Counted from the stretch's first letter, positions 15,101-23,551 are shown. The stretch is 33,809 bases of DNA from an uncultured Lachnospiraceae bacterium (GCA_947626965.1 CANQUH010000020.1:1-33809), one strand, 5' to 3'. The notes: a model not told the origin generated them from the sequence alone. A program made the numbers and translations.

Positions 15101-17215
15101 CTGATTGATAAAACGGATCCATTCTTTCCCGCTTTCTGTGAAATTATCAATATTATGATTGATTTTCGTAGTCACGCCGTACATTGCGGTCGCCGAATTC
15201 TTCACATTCTGACAGAATTCATCCAGCTTTTTCACTACGTACATCCTGCTCTCGCCGACGCGGAACGACAAAGTCAGCTTTCCGTCGTTCCGGATCAGTC
15301 TTGGTTCCAGGCGAAGATTCATCTTGCCGGATGCTGTATCCGCTATCACTTCGCTCTCATGCTTCCTGTTAAAAGCGCTCAGGAACACCAGGCCATTCTG
15401 ATCCGTCGCATCCCCGATCGAATGCTCTTTCAGATATTCTTCCATAAATACCAGAAGCCCCGCTTTATACGGACAGCTGATGCTTTTCGGATTCCAGGTG
15501 TAATATTCGCCGCGGCATTTTGTGCATCCGCAGGTAATCCTTCTGACCTCTGTCTGCGAAAAAATCAGCTCCATGGCAAATTCCCGGCTGCCTTCCTCAC
15601 CGATTGCGTTCATTTGCCCGAGTACTTCCCCGGAATTTCTCTCATGTCCGGATGTAATTTCATTCAGCAGAATCTTTCCCTGCATGAGAAGATTCATTCC
15701 CCTGTTCTGTACATCTTTGGAAATTTTCACAGACCCCCGGATCTTTCTTCCTTTAAAATAAGCATACTTTTCAAGCGCGCGGATCCTGCGGTCCGCATCC
15801 TCCAGATCCGTATCTTCTTCTCTCAGATTTGGTATCTCAGAAAACTCCTTCTTTCTGGTCTGCCAAATGCGCGCATTTTCTTCCCTTATTTTCTGCCTGC
15901 GCATCCATTCCTGCATTTCTTTTTCCATCTGGACGTTCCAGTCATCATCTTCGTCCCACGGAGCTTCCACCGGCCAGTCTTCTTTGCCCCGGTCTCCCTC
16001 CACATCCCAGTCGTCTTCATACCAGTTATCCATATTTCGCTTCCCTGACTCCCACTCCTCCGGATTCTTTTCGCCGGAATACCAGTTTTTCCGGCTTTGT
16101 CCCAGAGCATTCAGCTGATCCTCATCCAGATAATCGTTCAGCCTCTTCCGCTCAGTTTCCTGCCGATCGCTGTTTTCATCTGTCCAGGCCGCACTGCGGA
16201 CATTTTTCTTCCGAGCCTGTTTTTCTTCCATGCGGCGGCGCTCATCCGCCAGCCTGGCGGCTTCCTGCTCCATACGCCGTTTTTCCGCCCTTCTCTGCTC
16301 TTCAAGTTCCTGCTGTTTCTTTATTTCCTCGCGCTTCTTTTCTTCCGCGCGCAGCTTCTCGTACTCTTTGTTTCTCGCTTCCTCCGCTTTCTGCCTGCGC
16401 TCCTCTTCCCGGCGCGCTTTCTCTTCCTTTCTCTTCTTTCGGGCGTCGCGCTTTTCCTGACGCTCCTGCTCCTGACGGAGAAATTCTTCCGTCTCTTTTT
16501 TTGCCTTTTCCAGTTCTTTGCGTTGTTCTTCCAGAGCAGCCTGCTCCTCTTCCCGGCGTTTCTGCTCTTCTTCTGCTTTCTGCTGTTCCAGGAGAAGTTT
16601 CTCCGCCTTCGTCATTCTTTTCTTGCGGGGCTTTTTCTGGACGGAGGATGCGTCCTCTTCCTGCTGTGTCCCGGCCGCAGAGACTTTCTCTTCCTTTTGA
16701 ACCTCTGCCGTTGCTTCCGTTATTTTCTTCCGACCCCTTGCTCCGGTTTTCTTTTTGTTCTGTACCGTTTCTGCAGCTCTCGTTTCTTCTGGCTCCGCCT
16801 CTGTTCCCATCTCTTTGCCATCCGGCATTTCTTCCGCAGCTGTTCTCCCTGCTGTTTTTTTCCTTCCGGCGTTTCTTGTTTTCTTCTCCGGAGTCCCCTC
16901 ATCCCGGCGCTGTTCCTCGATTGTTTCTTTCTCCGCCGGCTCCTGCTCCTCGGGATTGTTCAGCATTTCGATCGCATAAAGAACGGCCGCCATGTGCTCA
17001 CAGTTCCTGCCGCTCTTCGGTACCGGACAGGAACAGGACATCTGCACAGGGCTGCCGTCGCGCATTTTGATCGTTACTTCCGATCTCGTTCTTGAAAGTA
17101 CCCCCGCGCGGAAAACATCCCCGTCCTGCTTTAAATTCATCACGCGCCTGTTCCTGCATGCCGTCTTTCCGCGCTCCAGCGTATTTTCATCAAATTTCGC
17201 TTCCCATTCTTTCAT
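12110..17215 (-). CDS. Large SWIM/SNF2-family helicase-like ATPase
   Basis: 1701 residues. Order: SWIM zinc finger (Cys61, Cys63, Cys72, His74); a very charged Glu/Lys/Arg coiled coil, about 85-370; an acidic stretch; the bacterial SNF2-associated domain, about 480-1100; the ATPase N-lobe with DDMGLGKT near 1150, DEAQ near 1367 and LTGTPIENRLSELW; and the C-lobe with LLFSQFTSMLD, SLKAGGVGLNLTGADVVI and QATDRAHRIGQ. All SNF2 motifs are intact. Such proteins translocate on double-stranded DNA; the cellular role of bacterial SWIM-SNF2 proteins is poorly known. About 120 residues of Gln/Ser/Glu/Gly-rich repeats interrupt the ATPase between motifs I and Ia (1168-1288), which is odd. The GAGGGA RBS supports the ATG at 17215. 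A GNAT gene lies 86 bases upstream. Confidence 0.88.
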   Translation of the reverse strand: MKEWEAKFDENTLERGKTACRNRRVMNLKQDGDVFRAGVLSRTRSEVTIKMRDGSPVQMSCSCPVPKSGRNCEHMAAVLYAIEMLNNPEEQEPAEKETIEEQRRDEGTPEKKTRNAGRKKTAGRTAAEEMPDGKEMGTEAEPEETRAAETVQNKKKTGARGRKKITEATAEVQKEEKVSAAGTQQEEDASSVQKKPRKKRMTKAEKLLLEQQKAEEEQKRREEEQAALEEQRKELEKAKKETEEFLRQEQERQEKRDARKKRKEEKARREEERRQKAEEARNKEYEKLRAEEKKREEIKKQQELEEQRRAEKRRMEQEAARLADERRRMEEKQARKKNVRSAAWTDENSDRQETERKRLNDYLDEDQLNALGQSRKNWYSGEKNPEEWESGKRNMDNWYEDDWDVEGDRGKEDWPVEAPWDEDDDWNVQMEKEMQEWMRRQKIREENARIWQTRKKEFSEIPNLREEDTDLEDADRRIRALEKYAYFKGRKIRGSVKISKDVQNRGMNLLMQGKILLNEITSGHERNSGEVLGQMNAIGEEGSREFAMELIFSQTEVRRITCGCTKCRGEYYTWNPKSISCPYKAGLLVFMEEYLKEHSIGDATDQNGLVFLSAFNRKHESEVIADTASGKMNLRLEPRLIRNDGKLTLSFRVGESRMYVVKKLDEFCQNVKNSATAMYGVTTKINHNIDNFTESGKEWIRFINQIVREEQEFTQRLVDSWNYYYGMRRLESGSSLNLYGWRLDEFYARLQNGPVEFEDKDAPDKKKKMLTAMDANPKVTMEITADEDSKGGKEFHGICVKGTIPQLYEGTDSMYFINGDYFSRVDRKFTERIGPLTRLASEDEFLFRLGRNHMAQFYYDLLPQLEDIIDVTETEPEKFRSYLPPQVSFLFYLDAEDGDMTCRAYARYGKKEFSVFDTAARDREAAPFRDVAKENEILFLASQWFPEIDWDRDELFCGGDEQRMYLVLESGVEQLMELGEVHCTKRFLSRRVINRVKVSVGVSVAGGMLDLEVATDDVPQSELLDILKSYRLKKKYYRLKNGDFVNLEEQNLQMLAELMDSMHLKPKELIQGRMHLPMFRTLYLDRMLEENEDIYSRRDSHFREIIKGFKTVKDADYEEPESLSGIMRKYQKDGFKWLRTLETWKFGGILADDMGLGKTLQIIAVLLAAKQEQQEISARMRPAEDPGQTETSGQQKISAGTRSAEDPGQTEAVGQQEVSAQGEEAERKKNSARIRKSKKKEGPDQAEPSGQEESTKQGEISVRAETSGQQEFSVMVRNTDQERITEWAEHDVSLVVAPASLVFNWGEEFRRFAPELSVVLVTGTQEERHARIERWQEADVLVTSYDLLKRDIAYYEDKLFRYEIIDEAQYIKNHTTAAAKAVKVINSQIRFALTGTPIENRLSELWSIFDYLMPGFLYGYDVFRKELEIPIVKSNDEEATKRLQKMVNPFILRRLKGDVLRDLPEKLEEIRYVKFGSAQQKLYDGQVVHMKQSLASQSDDEFSRNKIQILAELTRLRQICCAPQLCFEDYHGDAAKVEACVELVQSAIDGEHRVLLFSQFTSMLDMLKERFDNAKIPYFTITGSTPKSKRLQLVKEFNEGTVPLFLISLKAGGVGLNLTGADVVIHYDPWWNQAVQNQATDRAHRIGQTKKVTVYKLLVKNSIEEKIQKLQEEKGDLAEQIIGGETGQLGSMSREELLALL

Positions 17216-17301
17216 CTCTTATTCCCTCAATCTTTACCTGTCTTCCCATTTTTTCATCCGGCCGAAACACACTGTGCGAAGTTCTCTCTCTGCGGCCCTG
17301 A

Positions 17302-17847
17302 TTAATTATCCTGCAAACTTTTCTGAAGCACCTTCTCCAGCACATATCTCCACCGGCCATGATAGATCGCTTCTTTCCTGACCTCATATCCCCGCTCCTG
17401 CATGTTCGACAGACTGTACACATTCTCCGGATGAACCATGCAGAGAAGATATTTCACCTCTTTCCGTTCAGCAACAACCTCATCCTCCGCGGCCTCCGCC
17501 ATTCTCCTCTGGAGCCCGTACCCGCGGTATTTCGCCCCGACCGACGCCGTATCCATCATGACTGCCCGCGCGATCTGTTCCGGAGAATAGGACAGAAAAT
17601 GCCCCAGATTTTTCTCCGGATCGGGATAAGTCACGACAAAATAACCCGCAATCTCACCGTCAGGAGCCTGCGCGACCAGCGTAAACCCATCCTTCGTCGA
17701 TCTTCCGTCCTCTGATACACGTTTCCGCATATACGGCTCGTCGTCCTGAATATACCAGTCCGGATGTTCCGGGTTGGCCGCCGCTTCCATGATGCGCATG
17801 ATCCCCGGAATATCGGCAGGCAGCGCTCTTCTGATCTCAAATTCCAT
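17302..17847 (-). CDS. GNAT-family N-acetyltransferase
   Basis: 181 residues starting MEFEIRRALPADIPGIMRIM. The acetyl-CoA pyrophosphate-binding motif is visible as SVGAKYRGYGLQRRMAEAAE, followed by LLCMVHPENVYSLSNMQERGYE, the usual GNAT C-terminal strand and loop. The substrate (small molecule or protein amine) cannot be told. It lies upstream of the SNF2 gene with 86 bases between them and may be co-transcribed. A perfect 16-bp palindrome AAAAGCAGCTGCTTTT (17901-17916) in its upstream region is a possible operator. Confidence 0.82.
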   Translation of the reverse strand: MEFEIRRALPADIPGIMRIMEAAANPEHPDWYIQDDEPYMRKRVSEDGRSTKDGFTLVAQAPDGEIAGYFVVTYPDPEKNLGHFLSYSPEQIARAVMMDTASVGAKYRGYGLQRRMAEAAEDEVVAERKEVKYLLCMVHPENVYSLSNMQERGYEVRKEAIYHGRWRYVLEKVLQKSLQDN

Positions 17848-17929
17848 GTCTTTTTTCTCCTTTTGGCGTACTGCTTTTCCCTTCTCCTGCTCATACTCAA
17901 AAAAGCAGCTGCTTTTCTCCTGTTCATTT

Positions 17930-17970
17930 TACAAAAGATGCGGAGGAAATGCAACACGCATTTCCTCCGC
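17930..17970 (-). terminator. Terminator of the sugar ABC operon
   Basis: A perfect 13-bp stem GCGGAGGAAATGC (17940-17952) / GCATTTCCTCCGC (17958-17970) with a 5-base loop. On the minus strand it is followed by ATCTTTTGT. It lies 50 bases after the second permease's stop. Confidence 0.82.
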
Positions 17971-18019
17971 ACACAACAGAATCACCTGTATAATTTTTTA
18001 TATTGTCCGGATCCGATCA

Positions 18020-18880
18020 TCAGCCCTTAACAGCTCCGGAGGTAACTCCCTCAACGATGTAGCGCTGCAGGAACAGATACAGGATCAGAATCGGTAGCAT
18101 TGCGAGCAGCAGAGCCGCCATGACAAGGCCCATATCCGTTGAATAGGTTCCGTAGAATGCCTGCGTAGCGATCGGGATCGTGTACAGTTCCTTACGGCCA
18201 AGTACAAGGCTCGGAAGGAGGTAGTCGTTCCAGAATGCCATCGCGTCGATAATCGCAACGGTTGCCACGGTCGGTTTCAGCAGCGGGAAGACAACCTTCC
18301 ACCAGGTCTGCCATCTTGAGCATCCGTCGATCAGAGCTGCTTCCTCAAGTTCAAGCGGGATGTTCGTGTGGATTGCCCCGTGGAACATGAATGCCGCCAT
18401 CGATACAGAGAAACCTGTATGCATCAGAATCAGAGTTACTCTGTGGTTCAGCACGTTGAAGATACCGCCATACAGAGATACGAGCGGGATCATCAGTACC
18501 TGGAACGGGATAACCATGGAAGCGATCATACCGGAAAACAGCAGCGTGCAGGCTTTCCAGTTGTTACGCACGATCACGAATGCCGCCATGGAGGAAACCA
18601 GCAGGGTAAGGATTGTGGAAGTCACCGTGACGATCAGAGAGTTTCCGAATACTACCCAGAAATTCATCTTCTCCATCGCCTGCGGGAAGTTCTCAATCGT
18701 AAATCCATGCGCGCCGATGATTGCCATCGGGTTCATGGTGATATCCGCCTTGTTCTTAAACACGTTGATAATTACCAGGATGAACGGGAAGACGAAAATA
18801 ATAAATACAAGGAGCAGTACGATCCACATGACCGCATGCGAAATTTTTTTCTTGCGAGCCGCTTTTGCATTTGCATCCAT
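18020..18880 (-). CDS. Sugar ABC transporter permease (CUT1, MalG/GanQ type)
   Basis: 286 residues with six hydrophobic segments and the coupling EAA loop LELEEAALIDGCSRWQTWWK, which docks on the ATPase. The N-terminus MDANAKAARKKKISHAV is cytoplasmic and basic. It partners the permease upstream (TAATG overlap of stop and start) and the binding protein at 19909. No ATPase gene is in the operon; clostridial and bacillar CUT1 systems commonly share an MsmX-type ATPase encoded elsewhere. The substrate is probably an oligo- or monosaccharide, not identifiable here. Confidence 0.9.
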   Translation of the reverse strand: MDANAKAARKKKISHAVMWIVLLLVFIIFVFPFILVIINVFKNKADITMNPMAIIGAHGFTIENFPQAMEKMNFWVVFGNSLIVTVTSTILTLLVSSMAAFVIVRNNWKACTLLFSGMIASMVIPFQVLMIPLVSLYGGIFNVLNHRVTLILMHTGFSVSMAAFMFHGAIHTNIPLELEEAALIDGCSRWQTWWKVVFPLLKPTVATVAIIDAMAFWNDYLLPSLVLGRKELYTIPIATQAFYGTYSTDMGLVMAALLLAMLPILILYLFLQRYIVEGVTSGAVKG

Positions 18881-19761
18881 TATGCTGCCACCTCCCCTTT
18901 CTTACCTACATAAACCTGAGTTACGCCTACGATCGCACATACGATGAACAGGATCAGGGCCTCTGCCTGGCCTGCGCCGTATCTTCTATATGTAAACGCG
19001 GAATTGTACACGTGCATAGCCGCCATGACGGATGATCCGAACGGCTCGCCGTTTGTCAATGAAAGGTTTACATCATAAACCATGAAGCAGCGTGTGATCG
19101 TGAGGAACAGACACTGTACGAAAGAAGCTCTCATAAGAGGAACCGTCACGTACCAGGTAGACTGGGACTGCGTGCAGCCGTCAATCTGAGCCGCTTCCAT
19201 AAGGCTCTTGGAAACACTCATGAAGCCCGCCACATAGATCAGCATCATGTAGCCCGCGTACTGCCATACGGAAACGATGATCAGGCAGGCCATCGCGCCG
19301 TTGGTTGTTGCCAGCCATGATGTGGAAAGAGCTCCTGAACCGATCGCTGTGCCGATGGAGACAAGCGCGCGGTTGAATACGAATTTCCAGACATAACCAA
19401 GAACGATACCGCCGATCAGGTTCGGGATGAAGAATCCGGCGCGGAAGAAGTTCTGTCCCTTGATTCCGCTCGTTACAAGGTATGCCAGAAGAAATGCGAC
19501 TACGTTAACAAAGATAACTGCGATGACGGAATAAATCATCGTTCTGCCAAGCGCCTGCCAGTATGCTCCGTCCTGGAAAGCTGCGATATAATTGGCAAGT
19601 CCTGCGAACGGCTTCTCTCTGGAAACGCCGTCCCAGCTGGTGAATGTCAGATACAAGCCGTAAATAAACGGGAAAACGACGACGCCGATGAACAGGACGG
19701 CCGCCGGTCCCGCGAACATGAGGAACTGGCTTGTTTTGTATGACATGGTATTTTTCTTCAT
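18880..19761 (-). CDS. Sugar ABC transporter permease (CUT1, MalF/GanP type)
   Basis: 293 residues; six membrane segments with the EAA loop SLMEAAQIDGCTQSQSTWY. It begins MKKNTMSYKTSQFLMFAG and has a GGGGGAAAAG RBS. It is preceded by two RNA hairpins (19796-19873) that separate it from the binding-protein gene, so it is likely made in lower amount than that protein. It forms the transmembrane channel with the 18020-18880 product. Confidence 0.9.
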   Translation of the reverse strand: MKKNTMSYKTSQFLMFAGPAAVLFIGVVVFPFIYGLYLTFTSWDGVSREKPFAGLANYIAAFQDGAYWQALGRTMIYSVIAVIFVNVVAFLLAYLVTSGIKGQNFFRAGFFIPNLIGGIVLGYVWKFVFNRALVSIGTAIGSGALSTSWLATTNGAMACLIIVSVWQYAGYMMLIYVAGFMSVSKSLMEAAQIDGCTQSQSTWYVTVPLMRASFVQCLFLTITRCFMVYDVNLSLTNGEPFGSSVMAAMHVYNSAFTYRRYGAGQAEALILFIVCAIVGVTQVYVGKKGEVAA

Positions 19762-19795
19762 ACTTTCTTTTCCCCCTCAATGATGTTCACAAGGT

Positions 19796-19873
19796 AAAAA
19801 AACAGCCATAGCCTCTTCTTACGCGCAAAGCATATGGCTGTGTCACAGGGGGGCCGGCATAAAGCCGGCTCCC
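19796..19873 (-). terminator. Intra-operon hairpin and attenuating terminator
   Basis: The minus-strand transcript first meets a GC stem, GCCGGC pairs at 19853-19858/19864-19869 extended by three GC pairs and a GU. It then meets ACAGCCATA/TATGGCTGT (19802-19810/19833-19841) followed by six to seven T. The second has terminator form. Such elements between a binding protein and its permeases protect the upstream mRNA and lower permease expression. Confidence 0.7.
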
Positions 19874-19908
19874 TTTTATGATATATCCTTAATCCTTTTC
19901 AAAAACTC

Positions 19909-21171
19909 TTAGTGCTCTACAGGAGTCGTGGATGACCAGTAGCCCTCGATCTCAGATGCAAGAGTCTCACGGTCTGACTGTCCTGCAAGATATTTCTGCA
20001 TGAATCCGCCGCAGATTGAATAGTGATCATCCGGCAGATAGTTGTAGTTCGGGATCAGGTTGCCTGCGTCAGCAAAGCCCTTAACGGATGCGCCGAGCGG
20101 ATCAGCAACTTCCAGAGTGATGTTTGAGTAAGCCGGAACAAGCGCGCACTTGTTGACGATGAAATCCTGTCCGTCTTCCTCATATACCAGCCAGTTCAGG
20201 AAATCCTTCGCTGCCTGTACCTGCTCCTCGGACGTATTCTCGGAGTTGTCGATGAAGAAATACTTGGAGCCGCCGCCCTCAAGCTTGGTGTTCGTGCCGT
20301 CCTCGGTGTTCTGCGGAACCGGCATGATTCCCATGTTCTCGCTGTAGTCATAAGCGTTGATGACTGCCCAGTCCCAGTTGCCGCCGAACATGAACGCAAC
20401 CTGTCCTTCTGCCAGCATCATCTCGCTGACCTCACGCTCTGCAGCGATTGCGGAATCCTTCGCGTAGTTGTTCTCCATCATGGTGTCGAAGTAGTCCATC
20501 TTCGCGTTGAACTTCGCGTTGTTGATCAGGTCAGCAGAACCTTCATGAAGAGAAGTGATGAACGCGTCGACATCTTCCTGCTCCTCATAAACCTCAGCAA
20601 GGAAGTGTCCAGCCAGAGACCAGTCCTCTTTCATGATGGCAACCGGAGACTCCATGCCGCCCTCTACCAGCGTCGCAAGCAGTTCCTTGAAGGAATCCAG
20701 CGTCGCGTAAGCGGTCGGATCGAAAGTCTCGCCTGTGATTGCTTCGATCGCGTCAGCATTGTAGATCAGACCACGGGCTTCCACACATACCGGGAATCCG
20801 TAAACCGCGCCGTCAATCGCGATTTCCTCGGTCGTGTCCTCAACCCACTGCTCGCCTGACAGATCTACTGCATGCTCTGCGCCGAGTGAATAGATATCTT
20901 TCGCGTCAACCATGGAGATCGTGTATGGATCGTTGGATGCGTATCTTGTTCCCAGATGAGCCGCTACCGTGTCGTTTGAATAGTAAACCTCAACGTCTAC
21001 GCCCTTAGCCTCTGAGTATTCCGCAGCCATCTCCTCCATCTGGCTCTGAATTTCCATCTTTGAGTTGAAGATTGTGATGGAAACGTCAGCCGCCATGACC
21101 GGCATGGATCCCACAGCAGATACGGACAGTGCCATCGCTGCTGCCATTGCTAAAGAAATCCTCTTTCTCAT
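19909..21171 (-). CDS. Extracellular sugar-binding protein of ABC transporter
   Basis: 420 residues, family 1 (MalE-type) solute-binding protein. The signal peptide MRKRISLAMAAAMALSVSAV has a likely signal-peptidase I site after SMPVMA. There is no lipobox cysteine, unusual for a Gram-positive binding protein, which normally is lipid-anchored. The mature part shows typical features (FGGNWDWAVINAY, GGGSKYFFIDN, KDFLNWLVYEEDGQDF). First gene of the operon with AAAGGAGG RBS; a promoter and a LacI-type operator lie at 21215-21252. The many acidic residues and the sugar-ABC context suggest carbohydrate, but the ligand is unknown. Confidence 0.9.
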   Translation of the reverse strand: MRKRISLAMAAAMALSVSAVGSMPVMAADVSITIFNSKMEIQSQMEEMAAEYSEAKGVDVEVYYSNDTVAAHLGTRYASNDPYTISMVDAKDIYSLGAEHAVDLSGEQWVEDTTEEIAIDGAVYGFPVCVEARGLIYNADAIEAITGETFDPTAYATLDSFKELLATLVEGGMESPVAIMKEDWSLAGHFLAEVYEEQEDVDAFITSLHEGSADLINNAKFNAKMDYFDTMMENNYAKDSAIAAEREVSEMMLAEGQVAFMFGGNWDWAVINAYDYSENMGIMPVPQNTEDGTNTKLEGGGSKYFFIDNSENTSEEQVQAAKDFLNWLVYEEDGQDFIVNKCALVPAYSNITLEVADPLGASVKGFADAGNLIPNYNYLPDDHYSICGGFMQKYLAGQSDRETLASEIEGYWSSTTPVEH

Positions 21172-21214
21172 GTTACCTTTTCCTCCTTTAATTATATTTT
21201 TCAGTTCGTTTTAC

Positions 21215-21252
21215 ATACTAACATATGATATTTTTACATGTCAACCACTTAT
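21215..21252 (-). promoter_or_regulatory. Promoter and putative LacI-type operator of the sugar operon
   Basis: On the minus strand, TTGACA (21239-21244), 18 bases, TAGTAT (21215-21220). The -35 is embedded in CATGTCAACCACTTAT (21237-21252, plus-strand reading). A near-copy, CATGTTAACCACGTAT, lies exactly 200 bases upstream at 21437-21452, and GGTTAACC at 21538-21545. The divergence from the lacI gene and the spacing suit repression, possibly with looping. Confidence 0.55.
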
Positions 21253-21436
21253 CATTTATTTTTTGATTTTTTCTTCATTTTTAGTACATATCAACGAATT
21301 ATGCCTTTCATTTTTGGTTATTTTTAATATTTTATTGATATACTTTTGAAATATTTTTATTATTAAATCAAAATTTTTATGATTACTGCTTGTTATATAA
21401 TTTGATATTTTCAAGATGGTTTCATGAAAAACCTGT

Positions 21437-21452
21437 CATGTTAACCACGTAT
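21437..21452. promoter_or_regulatory. Upstream copy of the putative LacI-type operator
   Basis: CATGTTAACCACGTAT matches 14 of 16 bases of the site over the operon promoter and contains the palindrome GTTAAC. The remainder of the 21253-21635 gap is AT-rich, contains the lacI terminator and no gene. Confidence 0.45.
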
Positions 21453-21480
21453 TTCTTTGCTAATTTACTACATCTCCGAC

Positions 21481-21518
21481 AAAAACATACAGCAGGTCTT
21501 GTATAACCTGCTGTATGT
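21481..21518 (-). terminator. Terminator of lacI
   Basis: A perfect 13-bp stem ACATACAGCAGGT (21485-21497) / ACCTGCTGTATGT (21506-21518) with an 8-base loop. On the minus strand it runs into TTTTT. It separates lacI from the sugar operon it probably controls. Confidence 0.82.
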
Positions 21519-21635
21519 TTTCCCTTGTATTTTTATAGGTTAACCGTTTCACATACCAACGCCCTGCATTTTTCACACTTTTCCATACCGGAATACCGCT
21601 TTTGCAAAAAACCATGGGGTTTTGACGAAAACATC

Positions 21636-22613
21636 TCAGGTGCTTCCGCGCTCCACCAACGTCACCGGAAACAAGCTCCGCGACGGAACCATCTCTCCGC
21701 CGGCCACACGGTCGATCATCGCGATTGCCGTCTCCGCCATCTCCTTTACCGGCTGCCGGATCGTCGTGATATCCGGAGTCGTGAGGGATGCCACGTTCAC
21801 ATCGTCATACCCGATCACCTTCATCTGCTCCGGAACGCGAAGCCCTCTTCTGGCACACACCTGAAGAACCTGCGCCGCAATCACATCCGAGCTCGCAAAT
21901 ACGCCGTCCGTCCCCGGATATTCGTCCAGCATACGGTCAATACTGGAATAATAATCCATCTCATCATAAATGAACTGCGAAGATTCTACCGACGCATACT
22001 TTATATGCTCTCTTTTGCAGACATCCTCAAAGCCCTCTTTCCTCTCGTCCGCAGGCTTGCGGTGATTTCTGATGCCTCCGATATGGAGAAGGCTGGTACA
22101 CCCTTTCGCAATCAGATGCTCCGCCGCCAGCACGCCTCCCCGGTAGTTATCGCACTCAATTCCGGCTGTTCCCTCATCGAGAAAGCGCTCGATCGTAATC
22201 AGAGGAAATCTCAGATTCCGGAACTTGTCCGTCTGGAAGGTATCGCTGCACAGAATCACCCCCGCAACACGGTTGCTCTTGCACATCTCAATATATTCCT
22301 CTTCCTTCTCATCCTTCCCCTGGGAATTGAACAGAAGAATCTTATATTTGCGGTCATATGCTGCCTGCTCAAGACTTCCGATGAGCTTGGCAAAATACGG
22401 GTGCACAACATGCGGGACGATGACGCCGATCGTATTGCTTCTCTTTTTTGAAAGGGATCTCGCCATCTCATTTGGCTGGTAATCCAGCTCTTTCATCACG
22501 TCGTACACCCTCTGACGTGTCTGTTCACTGATATATCCTCTGTTGTTCAGGACTCTTGAGACAGTTCCGACAGTCAGACCTGATCTGCGGGCGACATCCT
22601 TCAAAGTTGCCAT
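21636..22613 (-). CDS. LacI-family transcriptional regulator
   Basis: 325 residues from the ATG at 22613 with GGAAGGTGG as RBS; an upstream TTG in frame is less likely. The N-terminal helix-turn-helix is classical (ATLKDVARRSGLTVGTVSRVLN), followed by the hinge helix (YQPNEMARSLSKKRSNTIGV). A periplasmic-binding-like sensor domain follows (TDGVFASSDVIAAQVLQ, VIGYDDVNVASLTTPDITTIRQP). It senses a sugar and probably represses the downstream ABC operon; the adjacent operator-like sites support this. Own promoter at 22658-22687. Confidence 0.9.
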   Translation of the reverse strand: MATLKDVARRSGLTVGTVSRVLNNRGYISEQTRQRVYDVMKELDYQPNEMARSLSKKRSNTIGVIVPHVVHPYFAKLIGSLEQAAYDRKYKILLFNSQGKDEKEEEYIEMCKSNRVAGVILCSDTFQTDKFRNLRFPLITIERFLDEGTAGIECDNYRGGVLAAEHLIAKGCTSLLHIGGIRNHRKPADERKEGFEDVCKREHIKYASVESSQFIYDEMDYYSSIDRMLDEYPGTDGVFASSDVIAAQVLQVCARRGLRVPEQMKVIGYDDVNVASLTTPDITTIRQPVKEMAETAIAMIDRVAGGEMVPSRSLFPVTLVERGST

Positions 22614-22657
22614 TTGTCCACCTTCCTTCGGCAAAAGTATCCAGTTATTACATTTTC

Positions 22658-22687
22658 ACTATAACATGCGGATAACATCTATGTCAA
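22658..22687 (-). promoter_or_regulatory. Promoter of lacI
   Basis: On the minus strand, TTGACA (22682-22687), 18 bases, TATAGT (22658-22663), between the rsmI stop and the lacI start, about 45 bases before the ATG. No GTTAAC-type operator is evident here. Confidence 0.7.
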
Positions 22688-22708
22688 TCGCTGGTCATAA
22701 GAAACCAA

Positions 22709-23551
22709 CTATTTTGTTAAATATGCATAAATCTCCCGTTTGGAAACACCGCGGTCCTTCGCCGCCTGCTTCATTGCCTCCTTCCGGTCCATGCCAAGCG
22801 CCTCATAGTGTTCCACATGCTCCTGCACGCTCAGCTCCTCCCACTTTTTCTGCTCCTCGCGGCGGAGCTCCTGACGGCTGCGCCCCTCCATCACGATCAC
22901 ACACTCGCCCCTGGGCTCGTTCTGCTCATAAAAGGCGAGCGCTTCCGACAGCGTCGACGCAAAAACCGTCTCATGCTTCTTCGTCAGTTCCCGGCAGATC
23001 GTAATCCTCCGCTCTCCGAGCGCCCCGTACAGCTCCTGCAGCGTCTTTTTCAGACGGTGCGGCGCCTCGTACAAAATGACCGTCCTCGTTTCTTCTTTCA
23101 GTTCTTCCAGGATTTCCTGCTTCTCCTTTTTCTCCTGCGGAAGAAACGCCTCGAAACAGAAACGCCTCGTCGGCAGACCGGACAGCGTGAGCGCGGTCAC
23201 ACAGGCGCAGGCTCCCGGCAGCGAAGTCACCTCAATCCCCGCCTCCATGCAGAGCCGCACCAGATCTTCTCCGGGATCCGAGATCCCCGGCGTCCCGGCA
23301 TCCGTGATCAGAGCCACATTCTTCCCCTCGCGCATCTTCTGTATCAGGACATGCGCCTTCTCGATCCGGTTGTACTCATGATAGCTCGTGAGCGGCGTCT
23401 TTATCTCAAAATGATTCAGCAGCTTTATGCTGTTGCGCGTATCCTCCGCCGCGATCAGATCCGCCTCCTTCAAAATCCGCACGACCCGGAACGTGATATC
23501 CTCAAGATTTCCGATCGGCGTCGCGCAGAGATACAGTCTGCCCTGCTCCAT
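22709..23551 (-). CDS. rsmI: 16S rRNA (cytidine-1402 2'-O)-methyltransferase
   Basis: 280 residues, full length. Signature segments: LYLCATPIGNLEDITFRVVR, AAEDTRNSIKLLNHF, LITDAGTPGISDPGEDLV and VTSLPGACACVTALTLSGLPT, all of the tetrapyrrole-methylase-fold RsmI family. It methylates C1402 in the decoding centre of 16S rRNA using S-adenosylmethionine. It is the yabC of the Bacillus yaaO-yabC block and closes the conserved cluster here. The 205 bases before it hold a small CCATGAAAT/ATTTCATGG hairpin and no yazA-like gene. Confidence 0.93.
   Translation of the reverse strand: MEQGRLYLCATPIGNLEDITFRVVRILKEADLIAAEDTRNSIKLLNHFEIKTPLTSYHEYNRIEKAHVLIQKMREGKNVALITDAGTPGISDPGEDLVRLCMEAGIEVTSLPGACACVTALTLSGLPTRRFCFEAFLPQEKKEKQEILEELKEETRTVILYEAPHRLKKTLQELYGALGERRITICRELTKKHETVFASTLSEALAFYEQNEPRGECVIVMEGRSRQELRREEQKKWEELSVQEHVEHYEALGMDRKEAMKQAAKDRGVSKREIYAYLTK

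Noticed and set aside
12342..17095. Many plus-strand frames opposite the SNF2 gene, one over 400 residues
   Set aside because: They mirror the Glu/Lys-rich coding strand (giving Ser/Phe/Leu-rich products) and lack RBS; compositional shadows.
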